Shown: positions 1-12,199, counted from the stretch's first letter. The stretch is DNA of 64,000 nt from Rotaria sp. Silwood1 (GCA_905250075.1 CAJNOP010000486.1:36106-100105), one strand, 5' to 3'. The notes: generated from the sequence alone by a model not told the origin. A program made the numbers and translations.

Positions 1-350
1 TTTTCTATGCCAAAAATGTATGAAATTTCTCAAAATTTCTTAAGTTCAACATTACAAAGTTCACAAACCCCTTACTATTTAGTACCATTAAATCCCATAT
101 TTGATGCGCTTTCATTTTGATATAAAATTCATTAGATACTCTTCCCTGAAATAATACTATTTCCTATCCTGTATGTTGGGGTATCAGTCAAGTTTGGAAC
201 CCCCATATATTTCCATTCGTAACTTAATGCAGACCGAGTCTGAATTTCCTCTCAAGTATAGACCCAGACCCGATCCGAGCCCAGGAGAATCTAAATTTTC
301 AGACCCGAACCCGGTCGGGCCCAGGTCTGGAAGGACTCGCAGCTCTCTAA
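1..350. other. Non-coding stretch with CCCGA/GGGTC word island
   Basis: No coding signal. From about 230 to 340 the DNA departs sharply from the AT-rich surroundings: it carries repeated, partly palindromic words such as AGACCCGA, CCCGGTCGGGC and AGGTCTGG. The island directly abuts the C-rich telomere-like tract at 351-375. Short open frames here are chance products of the GC-rich repeat. Confidence 0.6.
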
Positions 351-375
351 CCCACACCCACACCCACACCCACCC
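351..375 (-). repeat. Telomere-like tract (CCCACA)4
   Basis: Four near-perfect copies of CCCACA, i.e. TGTGGG on the minus strand, the bdelloid telomere unit. C-strand only, with no matching G arm. Read on the minus strand, the G-rich tract is followed by the GGGTC/CCCGA island at 340-230. Confidence 0.75.
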
Positions 376-2599
376 TCGTGTGAAATTGCAGACAAAATCA
401 ATCAGTTAACAAGAATTATCAACCACCTAAGAGTATATGTCGTTCTCTGAGTTGACTTACACTTTCAAAGGTATATATTAGGTTCACTCTTAGCAATGAA
501 AGCTAAATTAGAACAAAATAAGTTTATGTCATTAATATACGCTACTAGTATTTATAGCGGTACAGAGTGCATGGATGCATCGACAATATCGTGTATGACA
601 AGACTCATATAAAATAGTGACAATAGAGGCATGCAGCAGTTGATTGTCTTATGATTAAAACATGCCATTTTAACTTTGATGATCAGAGTTTAAACAACGT
701 TTCGCTTTAATAAATTTATCAATGTATTTTAAACCTACGAGACCACTTCTAATCAGAATTGATCAGGACACAAAACACTCAATTAAGTTTCATCGAGAGT
801 AAAAACTTCGATTTGTCATCATCAGCTAATCAAGTCAAATATGATATGGATAGGGATAGATCAGTATCTTATTTAAAAACTTGATCTAGCCAAGAATCCT
901 AACCCGGCAGTATAGCAGATGTCTGCAGCTCAACAGCTTTTATCTCTACATTATTACAACACTGTAGAAATTTCAAATCAAACAGATGTCATCTTCTTGA
1001 AAGGTTTCTCATTCACAACAAGTTAATTCAGTTGTCTTTTCTTCTAGTATACAATTGAATTTTCGATATTGAATATCTCCAGAGAAGAATACAGGTTTTT
1101 CAGTAAGAACTGAACAGTGCCACCGCAACTAACAGCTATAGCTGCGGAAAAAGTTTCAAGCAAAAATCTTACAACTGAATTGTTCAAAAAAACCTAAGAC
1201 CACCGTGGTAGACAAACATACTAGGTTGTGCACTAAATTTGTACGAAAAGGAACAAACTATTCAAATTTTTTCGGCATGCGAGCTCCTACCATAATTTTC
1301 ATAAAAATCGAGTTTTTTCGTATTTTCTGAGCAAAATTTCAAAACTTCGAGGCATTTTTACTCATTTGTTTTATGCGAATTTTTCTCTAACAAACCTAAA
1401 GCTTTATAAAAAAAAATTAAGCAAACTCTGCGTTTTTTTTGTGAAAATTATAACAGAACTTACATAGACAAAAAAAGTATTTTTTTTGGTCTCGTTTTTT
1501 ATTCGATTAGTACAAAAATAGCTTTGATCTAAAAATGTATTAGTATGAGTAATTTGGAGGACTTGATTAGTCTTATTTTACTTTATTCATAGACCAAATC
1601 TGTGCTCGATAGATATCTACCAGCTAGTTATGTTCTCTTGTTAGTTTTGAATTAGAACTAAAATTTCATCTATAGATTAATTTGTACCTCATAGCCGAAT
1701 AGAATAAAAAGATTTCATCTATACCACATAAGAGAGCTTGACAAACTTTATATGAATGGAAAAGGTTAAAGTGTGAGTGATGGTTGCCCGTTTGAACACG
1801 CTTGATCGACGTTTTTCTCATGTTTGTTAAAAATAGAGGAAGAAATTGGGATAATCTACGCAATCTTCATTTTTGGCAAGGTCAAAGTTAGGCATCTGTT
1901 GTTTCGCAAAACATCAAAGGCACTTTGTTTGTGTCAAATTAGTGAAATGACTCAGAAAAAAACCAGTAACACTACGAATGAATATTTTAAAGTTTGTATT
2001 AAATGTTGTAGCGTGAATACTCATTCGATTGGACTGAGACTGCTAAGGGGGAATCCAAACTCGTAGACTTGTGCAGTATATGTAAAAAGAAATCGATTCT
2101 GAGATTAGGTTGCATAGCCCGTGGTCGGAAGCAAGACTGTTTTCTTCTCAGAAACTTAATCTGAAATCGAATACCATCACTTCATAAAATGGCGAACTGT
2201 ACAGTAGACTTTCTTTTATTGAGTCTTATGTTTGGAATTTCGTTTCATATTAAGTGAAAAATATCTGACTCTAATTTCTTAAATAGGAAATACTCAGTTG
2301 ATGTTAAACCTGATAAACTCCAAAATAAATCATGAACTTGATTTTATGTGAACATCTGAATCAATCATATGTCGAATATCGAAAGCTCCAAGTTTTCCAT
2401 GTTCCACTGAGTTACTAGAAAATAGGCCTGATTTTCTTTTTAGTATCAATTGATCGTCATGAATAAATCGAATTTAAAAAAAGAAACGATTCTTGTGATT
2501 GAATGAGTTGATCATCCAATATATATTAGCCGTATACTAGAAGAGTTACATACACGGTCGAAAGGAGGCGATGATACAATGACAGAACGAAAAAGATGC
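376..2599. other. Intergenic, no gene seen
   Basis: AT-rich with homopolymer runs. The short open frames (1666-1863 minus, 1824-2066 plus) show no family resemblance and are not supported. I see nothing in this stretch that can be annotated. Confidence 0.5.
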
Positions 2600-2673
2600 G
2601 CTCCTCCTGGGGCTCGAACCCACACCTTCTGCTATCCGGGCAGATGTCCTAAGCCAGTTAGACTAGAAGAGAC
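2600..2673 (-). ncRNA. tRNA-like sequence (pseudo-tRNA or SINE head)
   Basis: The minus strand folds as a 74-nt cloverleaf. It has an internal A box (TAGTCTAACTGG), a perfect 5-bp anticodon stem TCTGC/GCAGA around the 7-nt loop CCGGATA, and a B box in GGGTTCGAGCCCC. The anticodon would be GGA (Ser), but position 33 is C instead of the near-invariant T, position 37 is T, the long serine variable arm is absent, and the acceptor stem pairs only with several wobbles and one mismatch. This fits a degenerate tRNA or the pol III head of a SINE better than a working tRNA gene. The flanks share short similar runs (GACGAAAAAG / AACGAAAAAG). Confidence 0.45.
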
Positions 2674-3398
2674 GATGTTATTTTCTTTTTCGTCTTAGAT
2701 CGTCATTCTATGCGCACGATCTAACAAGAAGATAAAACGTTAGAAAATATGCAAACTCATGTATGGAAATATTATAATTCGAAAGTTAATTTGAAACAAT
2801 TAAATGCTAGTATGATAAAGATATGCTTTGGATGATCCATCTGAGACTCACATAAATACTATCTCTTGAAAGTTAGACTCAAATACAAAATAAGGTGTTT
2901 TATTAGATAAATTTGCACAGCTTTTGACGCTCTATCTTCTGGTAATCTTATTGGTACTATGTGACGTGTTAACGTTTACTGCAGGTTATCAATAGGTCAA
3001 TGATAAATCCAGAGAAGTACAGAGCTGGATGCTCCTGGCTACGTGACATACCAACATGTAATTCTAAGATGAGCGTCATTGATACCTTGTTCGAAAAAAA
3101 TTTGAGTCACAAAACATAATACATTTCAGGGATCCACAGTTATGAGAACAAATTCTCACCAACTTGTTGAAATCATTTCTTTCATAAGAAAATATAGAGA
3201 ACTCTAGTTTTTCTGTAAATATGAAGTATGCGTATACTTCCAAAAAAGGAAAAGGAGAAAAATGGAAATTTCAGAAAGCCTCGCAATATTTCATTAAACA
3301 ATTTAATCTTGTAAATAATTCAGATAATCTTGAAGAGATTGTCTCGAAAATAATTTGGTTAAAGTGAAATTTAGGAAAATAAACTCTATTTTTTGTAG
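2674..3398. other. Intergenic, upstream of the ART gene
   Basis: AT-rich, no recognisable gene. The last bases before 3399 (pyrimidine tract then TTTTGTAG) look like a splice acceptor, so part of this stretch may be an intron with a short 5' exon that I cannot identify. Confidence 0.4.
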
Positions 3399-4178
3399 AT
3401 TATCAACTTTCAAATGAATATTAACGATAATGACAAATCAATTGCGCTTCGAGTCGCCGATTTCAGTCCATTATCAAAGCGAATGCTAGCACCCATCGAA
3501 GGCTATGAAAACATGCCGCTTGTATCAATTGAAGACGCAGTAGAACCTCTCGTTAGCATCGTACCAAAAGTCAAACGTAATGTACACATCATCAAACAGA
3601 ACTGTGAAAACCCAGCAGATGGCTTAACAACTGATGAATCTGCTTCGATTATGCTCTATACGTACGAATCGATGCCACATGAACACTCTCTTTATGTCAT
3701 TCTTAACGAAACATTACGTTCCGAAGAAAGACAGAAATTGATTCCTTGGTTTTTGTATTTACGACTTGTATTGACAGCATTGGCTCGCCTACCGTCCGAT
3801 CGACATTTCGTTAATCGAGGAATCCGAAAAGACTTATGCGCAGAATATCCGGAAGGTAGCACTCCCATTTGGTGGGGATTTTCATCTTGTACCTTATCCG
3901 TCAAGGTGTTGGAATCTGAATTGTTTTTGGGCAAAACTGGAACTCGTACTTTATTTCAAATCGATTGTCGTACGGGGAAGAATATTAAAAATCATTCATT
4001 TTTGCCTAAGGAAGATGAAATTCTCTTGCTTCCTGCCAGACAATTTAAAGTTAAATCATGTCTCGATTCTGGCAACGGACTCCACATAATACAATTTAAA
4101 GAAATAGATCCATTGTATCCATTACTTGAACCAGTTCCAGTACCTCCAAGGACGCCTTCAGGTAATAATTCATTATGA
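3399..4178 (+). CDS. ADP-ribosyltransferase (ART) domain protein
   Basis: Predicted arginine-type mono-ADP-ribosyltransferase, which would transfer ADP-ribose from NAD+ to a protein side chain. The 254-residue product from the ATG at 3414 carries the R-S-E layout of the ART fold: an arginine in NRGIRKDL (about residue 135), the serine motif in WWGFSSCT (about 153-160), and E-x-E in KEDEILLLPARQF (E200, E202). The upstream blocks QNCENPADGLTTDES and PWFLYLRLVLTAL match the bdelloid-expanded ART family as I know it. No signal peptide or membrane segment is seen, so it is probably cytosolic. The frame is open back to 3399, directly after a good acceptor (TTTTGTAG), so the ATG may not be the true start and a short 5' exon could exist. 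One oddity is VNRG where many ARTs have YRG. The substrate is unknown. Confident in the family, less in the start. Confidence 0.8.
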   Translation: MINFQMNINDNDKSIALRVADFSPLSKRMLAPIEGYENMPLVSIEDAVEPLVSIVPKVKRNVHIIKQNCENPADGLTTDESASIMLYTYESMPHEHSLYVILNETLRSEERQKLIPWFLYLRLVLTALARLPSDRHFVNRGIRKDLCAEYPEGSTPIWWGFSSCTLSVKVLESELFLGKTGTRTLFQIDCRTGKNIKNHSFLPKEDEILLLPARQFKVKSCLDSGNGLHIIQFKEIDPLYPLLEPVPVPPRTPSGNNSL

Positions 4179-4982
4179 ATAGGAGAAAGCGCAGACTAGA
4201 ATCCTAAGCAGATTAGTTAGTTTATAGTCGATTGTGAGTATATGAACGAGTGAAAAGGTGAAGACGAGGTCCACATTCATCCGACTACAAGAGAACTTTT
4301 CACAACTACGATTTTTCAGTTCTGTTTCGGCTTCTCTCTTGTTCCTTATGTAAATGCATGGCATAGAAAGAGATGAGTATGCGTGTAGTTGCATGCGAAT
4401 GATACGACTATTTACATATTTTTATTTATAAGATAGTTCTACTCATGATATTTCTCCATAAGAGTGAGCATTGATTGTATACTATCTCACTCTGTATTTC
4501 ACGTGAACATATGAATAATGTATTTAAGTCTGTATGAAGCTATTCATAGAAAAAAGAAATGATTGTCGGTATCTCAAGAAAGACAAGAAGAAAAAGAAAA
4601 TGCTTACTTTTTTGAAATTTTTCTTTTGTCAAGTTCATGTTCTTGTAGTTGAACTGATTCACAGATTGTGAATATCGTACGAAACTACGAAAAAAAAATC
4701 ATCATAACTTATATGAAACTATCATTTATCTCGAAATGTATCGCATAATACTTTTCGTATCTTGTTCACTTTTTTCATGAAATTACTTATGATTGTAATT
4801 TAAAACCAGCGATTTTCAGCTGACAAGTATCCATGCTGTTTGGAGCAATAGTGTAAGAGTCTCTTTTGATAATGATGTTCAGTGCTTTACCGTGTAAAGA
4901 CTTTTGGGAATTGAGTCGAATGAGATAAGTGTAAGTATGAGTAAGATTGTTTCTGTGGGTAACATTCATACCTACACTCAAC
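4179..4982. other. Intergenic, no gene seen
   Basis: AT-rich 3' flank of the ART gene up to the TIR of the next transposon. No coding signal seen. Confidence 0.45.
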
Positions 4983-4984
4983 TA

Positions 4985-5977
4985 CTTAGGGGTATCCAAA
5001 AGTAGTGGCGCCATTACCAAATTTCTTTATACAAAGGTTCAAAAAAATTTCTTTCTTTATGAAAAGATAGAGCGTCTTTCACTCTATTTTTCTATGCTAT
5101 TTGATCATTATTCAAGTGATATCATAATAATAAACTTTTGGTAAAAACTGTTTTTTGTTGAAAACTAGCTGGTGGCATTTGGATCATGATGGGTGTGACA
5201 TAAAAGAATGGGGAACTTCTGCTTTTCATTTTATTATCATTTAATAGGTTGTATTTAAAAAAAACAAAATATACCATAAGATGCAGCGTGAAAAGCTCTA
5301 CAATTCGTAAAGGACAGCTTATTTTATAGTTGCCCCTTTTATTGTCAAAATGGAAGAAAGCCCGAGTGGCCGAATTTTGACTTTGCAAAAACGAGATTGT
5401 TTTTTGGTAAAAGACGCAATCTATTTTTCTTCTATCGCATCGTTTCATAATGGTTCTTTGTAAATTGTAGAGCCTTTCACGCTGCGTCTTGTAGTGTATT
5501 TTGTTTTTTATTAATGCAGTAGATCTGGTAATAAAAAGATGTGATAAGAAAAAACGATTTCGTCTGTTACCAAAAAAGACATCTCGTCTTCGCAATGTCG
5601 AAATTTTGTCGCTCAGAATTACGTCCATTTTGACAATGAAAAGAGCAACTATAAAATAAGCCGTCCTTTACGAATTGTAGAGTTTTTCACGCTGCATCTT
5701 ATGGTATATTTCGTTTTTTTTAAATACAATCTATTAAATGATAATCAAATGAAATACAAAAATGTTTCACCCATTATGATCGAATGCAACCAGCTAGTGT
5801 TCAACAAAAAACAGTTTTTACCGAAATTTTATTATTATGATATCACTTGAATAATGATCAAATAGCATAGAAAAATAGAGCGAAAGACGCTCTATCTTTT
5901 CATAAAGAAAGAAATTTTTTTGAACCTTTCTATACAGAAATTTGGTAATGGCGCCACTACTTTTGGATATCCCTAAG
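4985..5977. mobile_element. Tc1/mariner-type foldback element, TA duplication
   Basis: A ~993-bp element with long inverted arms, about 4985-5350 and 5630-5977. The tips are CTTAGGGGTATCCAAAAGTA on the left and the near-exact complement on the right (TACTTTTGGATATCCCTAAG), flanked by TA on both sides (4983-4984, 5978-5979). The tip sequence and TA target fit the Tc1/mariner superfamily. There is no transposase; the 168-residue open frame inside is a by-product of the arms. The centre holds a third, partial copy of an arm segment (about 5458-5510), so it has been internally rearranged. Confidence 0.8.
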
Positions 5978-5979
5978 TA

Positions 5980-8900
5980 TATGCTTGGTTTAAATGCCAA
6001 AAATTATCAAAAAAAGTTTCACGATAGAGAAAGTATGTGAATTTCAAGTACGATTAATATGATAAGCTATAATAATTGTGTAAGACTCTTTCAGAAAATT
6101 CATACTTTCCAAAGAAACACTCGAAGTTGAGTTTTTATCTTAGGAAGATACAGCGAAGCTTCCTCTTTCAGAATATATATATAGCTTTTCGAAAAACGGT
6201 CAAATGTTAACAGATTTTCGAAGCAAACTTCGACGCTGCCATCGCATTGTTTTTTTTGAGAAATTTTTGAAAGTTTTGAAATAGTTTTCTAGTTTTGAGG
6301 ATGCTGACTTTCATTTATATCAATATCGAATAAATCATTATATTTATTTAAGCATGACTGAGAGTGATAGTTTAAATAATTTGTTACGTGCTTTAAAAAA
6401 TTCCACTGACATGTAGAATATGGCTTTTGAATGTGTTTTTTTCCTGGATTTGAATGAAAATAATTGATTTCTAAACGTTTTTATGCTATTTCTCAGAACA
6501 TGATTTTTCATAAGTAAAATTGAAATTTCTTCCATTCAGTTTAGCATATCGCCAATATTGTTTTTGTTTGAAAGGTCTAAATGAGAGTGAAATTTTGTCC
6601 GATCAAATTTTTGACGGTTGATTTGCATGTGGAGAAAAAGTAGATATAGTGTCGTGAGGTTATTTTTTTTGCTTAGTTTAATATTATATGTACTAAAATT
6701 ATCTTACAAAATGAATGGAAGAGAATTCCAAAATTCTGTCCAATGGAGAACTGCACACTAATATTGACTGTAATTTGCAACCACTCCTACATCTCTATCG
6801 CTTGTATTAAAGAAGTCATAAGAATCCTCTTGGAGACTATAAATGGGCCATAAATAAGCTGGAAGTTTTGTCTAGTTAGATATATCCGGCTGAAATGTTA
6901 ACCACAAGCGTTCTTAATCAAGACCATTCATTCTCGAAGATTTTAGCCCAAATGAATCGTCCTAAGTGATAAATCTATTGTGGGAAGAGTCATTAGACTA
7001 GTCGTATCTTTCGTCCACACGCAATGTTCTTTGATGCATAGACTACGTTAATTATCGTAAGAAAGTGATTGACAGAAAATTATGTGTCGAAAATATACCG
7101 CAATCGAAAGCTGGAGATGTAAATAACAGTATCTAATTATTCAACTTTGGCTAACAAGTGAATTGATGAGAAGCATACCATTTTCTGAAAAACCGGTAAT
7201 CTTATGGATTTTGTGCGGTTTTTTAGAGGGCAATATTTTGTCGAATTCGACCATCTGATGTGTTAGTACGCAGTAGAAAATAGTGTGTGGATGTGAGTGT
7301 GTGATATGAATGCGGAAGTTGCTGAAGATGAGAGTGATAATAACACCCATTCATATGCAACAAACATAGCTTGACAGAGTGTGGTAGGAGAAGTCAATGA
7401 CTTTGAATTACCCTATGCATGATATATATTATATGTAAAAAAATCTCAACATGGTCATCAGAGTCATTTTAATTGTTTCATTATCCACCAATGTAGATAT
7501 AGGTTCGGCATTGATTCAGAGAACCACAACTGGTGGTAAATTAGTGTACTCACAATTCTTGGTCTATTCTCTTCTACCGCATATGCAAAAATAAGTTGGT
7601 CTGAATATTATTCGCTCAAATCAAAACAAAAAGCATTCATCTTTTTTTTTTATTTTTCATATTTATATATAAAGACGTATACATATCGAATTTCGATATT
7701 TTCGTTATAGCGTTTCATTTGAATAACATAAATCAAACATTTGATAAGAAAGATTCTCTACTTGCGTAAATCTCCTTTTCAATGAACAAAATTGCCCGCT
7801 ATTTTTAATGGGTCTAGTTTAGAATTTTTCTGGAAGAGTTTTCTATTACGAGGAGTTATCTAATAAAATAATTTTGTATATGAAGAGTCAACGATTGTTG
7901 TTGTATTTCATAGAAATAATATTCAATAGATTCATCATGACTACATGTCAAAAACAAGATAAAATGCAAAAGCTTAAACAGAAAATGAATTAGAGGAAAT
8001 CTTTGAGTTCCAAAACTTTTTTTGGGAGCAACCTTGTATTTTGGCTTTTATCGTCAAGCTTATCTGAAGATAGTCTAACAGAAACTCTAAACGCCGATAA
8101 ATATGAACTTCTCAGATAACAATTGAGTAATCATCAAAAGTACGATGCATACGAATGAGATGCAATATCATTATAATGTATTGTAGCGAGATGACAATTT
8201 AATACAATTTTCAACTAGTTGTCTGAATGTCGTGCTTCATGAAAATTGAAGAACAGCTTTCGTTTGAAATGAATTAAATTATTGATTTTCAAGTAAATAT
8301 TAGCGAACAAGGATCTTTTATTCTATTTAAAATAATATCATAGAAGACTTGCATTGTTTACATTTCAATAGGTACGCAATTACGTTTCTTTTGAGATAAG
8401 AAGTAAAAACTGAAAAATTCATTTAATTTTTCTTGAAGCACGAAAGTCACATTTATGGTCGAAACTCGTTTTAGAAGAGTATCATGCTACAATACATCAT
8501 AGGTACTTTTTTTCATACACATATTTCGTATTTCTCATAGTTAATCAGTTTTTTATTGGATAAGTTTATTTTGTATTCGTCTATGATGTTTATCACATTG
8601 TTTTCATATGAACTTGATTCTGAAAACTAAAAACCAAGTTTATTTCTAAGAAGATGGCATATATTTTGGAGATCCATCCAAATATCATAACTTTGTATGT
8701 TAATGAGAAACTTTATAAATAGTCGTTTGATTATCAAAAGTTCTTTCCTTAAGAACAAAAGAATCTCTTTAATTCTATTCATTTATATCTACAGATATGA
8801 TCAATCTATTAACCAAAACAAAAAAAAACACAGCAGTACAGAAAAACTATATGTGTATATGCTTTATAAACGATGAGATGGTTAAAACTATACGACGAAA

Positions 8901-9834
8901 CATTCATATTTTGGTATAAAAGACTTTAGATCATTTTTACGATAATGAAAGTTCAAGTAGAATGTTCCGTTGAGAAATTGTTTTTACTCAGAAATAATTT
9001 TGACACTCAGATTTCATAATTAGTACAAATGTAAGATCTACTACTTCTTATTGGTATTCCAACAATCAGTTTACAAATTAATTAAATAATTCAATATGAG
9101 ATAAAATTTTCAAATCAGAAATATTAAACGAAGAAAGTTAATAATATTACTGAAATAATTAAAAACTTTTACAATGAAGTTTTTGTAAAAAAAACTAACT
9201 TGACAAAGTCATACATTTTCCAGTCATTGTTTGTGCTCTGTATCAAAAAACGATAAAGTAAGGCTTTATTTATAGAAATACACAATTTCCTAGAGAATTG
9301 AATGATTAATCTTCTTATGAGAAAACTTTGTTTCGGAATGACTAAAACATGCATAGATAATCAGAAAAATGCTGTGATTGTCATTTATTTTGCCGCACCC
9401 TTTTTATTGTTTTCTCGTCATTCTTCTTTCAAATAACTCGAGTTATAGCTCTACGTGAAAAATTATAGTTTACGACACGAAATATTATCGCAAGCATCTC
9501 TATTCGAAGTAGCGATTACGCAACGTTTTCATTTGAGGATTAGATATTTCTCTGCCATGCAACCTTTTTGTGTTATTAAATATGTGCCCTGTATTTTTTA
9601 CCATCGATATTTATTTTGAATAATACATTTAACCAGCTTAGTCATTTCGTCGTCATTTTTACGTGTATATGAATTATTAAAATTGTGTTATCATTTCTGG
9701 TTATTGATCAAGATAAATTCAAATAAGTGAGAAAAATTCTTAGAATACAAATTATGAACATTAGTTTAAATAGAATGGCTGTTGATCTCAAGAATCTTAC
9801 TAGAGTTCTATATTAGTTCTAATCTTGGAAACTG
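5980..9834. other. Long AT-rich stretch without recognisable genes
   Basis: 3.8 kb with only short chance open frames and no protein family resemblance on either strand. A weak G/T-rich run near 7282-7305 (GTGTGGATGTGAGTGTG) resembles decayed telomere repeat but is too short to call. Confidence 0.45.
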
Positions 9835-10020
9835 TTCCAACAGTTCTTTTGAAAGAAACTGATCGGTTTTAAAAGTTCTGTGAAGCAGTTCACAGAAATG
9901 GCGTTGACCTGGTTCTATATCGAACCATATTGAACCAAACCGAAATCGGTTCGATTGAAACTTTTAAAAAACCTAAACGGATCTGGTTTGATTCTAAAGA
10001 AACATGAACCGATCACATCT
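9835..10020. repeat. GGTTC/GAACC word island
   Basis: About 185 bp with repeated half-palindromes: GGTTCTATATCGAACC, TTGAACC, ATCGGTTCGAT, CTGGTTTGATTC, TGAACCGATC, plus hairpins around AACTGTTCCAACAGTT. It directly precedes the GGTACC-rich foldback. No coding potential. Confidence 0.55.
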
Positions 10021-10082
10021 TTGGCAGTTTACCTGAACTTGTTAGTTCAACTCTTGCAGAGCTAAAAAAAGAATAGTTTCAT

Positions 10083-10892
10083 AGAACTGCCCTAGAGAAA
10101 GTACTGAGTTCAGGGTACCCATGTACTGAGAAAGCTCTAGCAGGGTACCCAATATGGGTACTTTGAAAATTCTCAGTAATTTTACTGATGTATGTACTGT
10201 TTCGGGTACCCGTAAAAGTACGTTCACTGAATAAGTACCTGCATGGATACACAAGTGTGTAACTTTACTGAGGAAATCTCGGCAGGGTATCCTAAATTTT
10301 TCGCGTTCTGTGTGGCGACTATTCATTCACCGTTTTCTTTTTTACGTACGGCTCTATATAAACAACTCGATAAATCATAAGAAAATAATCAATTTTCATA
10401 CTAGTTTTTTCTAAATTATTTCTTGACTATTTCTTAGTCGAGGAAATGCCGAGCTTGGTCGTAAATTAAGATCGGACTACCTTAAAGTGGTCTACGACCA
10501 ACTCAAGTTGAGTCGGATCCCGACATTGTTTCTGCTAAGTTTTTGGAATTGAAAAAATTAAATTGAATGAAGTAAAAAAAAATCTAGTAAATTATCTTAA
10601 GAAAAAGAAAAAATTTTAAAAAGTCAAAGATCAGGTTCGATCCTGAACATACTGAAAATTTGGTAACAGGGTACTTAGAAATACTATACAATGGTACCCA
10701 ATTCAGTACTTGATCAGTACCTTTAGGTACCCAATTACTGTGCATTTTCCAGCAGGGTACTTGCCAAAGTACCACTTAGGTACCTGTAAGTACCCGCAAG
10801 TACTTTGGTACCCAAAAGTTCCTGTGACATACTGGTATCAGGGTACTTTTTTGGGTACCCTTAACTCAGTATATTCTCTAGGGTGGGAACTC
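10083..10892. mobile_element. GGTACC-rich foldback element
   Basis: Inverted ends match: GCCCTAGAGAAAGTACTGAG near 10089 on the left pairs with CTCAGTATATTCTCTAGGGT near 10865-10884 on the right, each followed inward by GGGTACCC. Both inner arms (about 10110-10240 and 10665-10860) are packed with GTAC words, roughly nine and more than a dozen copies, many as GGTACC or GGGTACCC. The middle (10330-10650) lacks the word and holds its own small hairpins. There is no transposase. The element class is not clear and no target duplication could be fixed. Confidence 0.65.
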
Positions 10893-11573
10893 TCGTATCT
10901 AGTTGTATCGTATTATTTGAGTCGACTATGTAAATAAATTTCATATTCGATTCTTAGAAACCAAAAAGCACTTGAGATATCGTTTGTAAGACTTTTTAGG
11001 TTTTCTCTCATCATTAATTTTCATAGCAAAGCTGAAATTATTATGTCTTCCAGTGTCAGTTTATACAGCTCAGTGGAATATTAGAACTTTTTCAATCAGA
11101 TAAAAAACAGCATTTTTGGAATATATAACTCAATTTGGTACATTCAACTAAGTTTACTGTAGGAATTTTCTAAAGTAAAGACGAAGATTATGACCCATAT
11201 CGATTCAAATGAGCAATTTACACAATTGCAAACGACAGTATCGAACTTAGTGTAAGATGATATAGTCTGATTTAAAAGCTTCTTAGTTGACTAAACAAAA
11301 CAAAATACCATGCTAAAGTTTTACACCTCGATTCGATAATTTTTCCTACAAAAGTAATAAGTCAGAAAAAAATTATTTTCTTCGACATATTCGAACATCT
11401 TATTCTTCTCTTTGCATTAAAATTAGAGGAAAAAACAATACTATGAATACTAATAAATAAAATAATAAAAGTGAGAGTGTAACATTCATTTTTGAGTGCC
11501 AAAAGCACTCATACATTCAATAACTAAATCGAATGGTCAACATTCAAAATATCTATTCTATTTATTCTTCTTC
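10893..11573. other. Intergenic, upstream of the truncated ART-TPR gene
   Basis: No gene recognised. The ART-TPR frame stays open upstream to 11496, but those residues (YLFYLFFFM) do not look like the family. The true 5' exon, if present, was not identified. Confidence 0.4.
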
Positions 11574-12159
11574 ATGAACATTAGCACTTCTATTCTAGCA
11601 CCTAAAGACTTACACACAAATCTCGACGATATACGTTATGACATCTCCTGCATCATTTGGCTTGATCCTAACGTGAACATGAATGAACGCCGAAATACAG
11701 AGCAAAAATTGGCATCACTTGTTAAGCATTTCGAGAAGTTCCAAGATAGAGCACAATGTCAGAAATATATTGAAGAACGATCAAAAAAAGATCGACTAGT
11801 AATAATTGTTGGTGGCCAATTGGGAAAAGAACTAGTACCGTCCGTTCACAATCTTCGACAAGTTATGTCAATTTATGTGTACTGCATGGATAAACAACGT
11901 AACGAACAATGGGCTTGCAAATTTGCAAAAGTAAAATTAAGATGAATGGTTTCGATTGCATTTTATGATTACTCATTGATAGGTAAAAGCTGTTGTTGTT
12001 CAGCTTAATGACCTTATTTCTCGAATTGAAACTGATCATCAAATTCGCAAAACGCGGGAAGAATCATTGTCAATCAATAGTTTTACTAAAAAAGATGACG
12101 CAGATAATTCAATAATAGGTATAAACGGTCGATTTCTTTTTTCACAAGAGTGGGTGTGA
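11574..12159 (+). pseudogene. 5' fragment of an ART-TPR gene, cut at telomere-like repeat
   Basis: This is the N-terminal region of the bdelloid family that normally continues into an ART domain and TPRs. Exon 1 (11574-11930) carries the family blocks CIIWLDPNV, KYIEERSKKDRLVIIVGGQ and YVYCMDKQRNEQWACKFAK. A 52-bp GT-AG intron (11931-11982) follows, then exon 2 from 11983 (VKAVVVQLNDLISRIETDHQ). Splice phase is 0 and the frames agree. The family sequence runs to INGRFLFSQ and then stops matching at 12148, where the DNA becomes GAGTGGGTGTGAGTG. The frame ends in TGA (12157-12159) inside that tract. The ART domain and TPRs are therefore missing. The start codon is uncertain (11574 chosen; an acceptor just 3' of it is also possible). 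Probably non-functional. Confidence 0.75.
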
Positions 12160-12164
12160 GTGTT
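12148..12164 (+). repeat. Short telomere-like tract at gene breakpoint
   Basis: GTGGGTGTGAGTG, a degenerate TGTGGG run in G-strand orientation directly after the last recognisable ART-TPR codon. Confidence 0.5.
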
Positions 12165-12199
12165 CTCATTGTCACTAATCAAACTGAAATCAACATTCA

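Noticed and set aside
173-409. Proline-rich 78-residue frame ending in HTHTHTH
   Set aside because: Arises from the CCCGA island and the CCCACA tract; no codon bias or homology.
5122-5628. 168-residue minus-strand frame
   Set aside because: Lies across the arm and loop of the foldback; no transposase motifs.
7282-7305. GTGTGGATGTGAGTGTG as a telomere-like tract
   Set aside because: Only about three degenerate units and no partner arm; could be chance.
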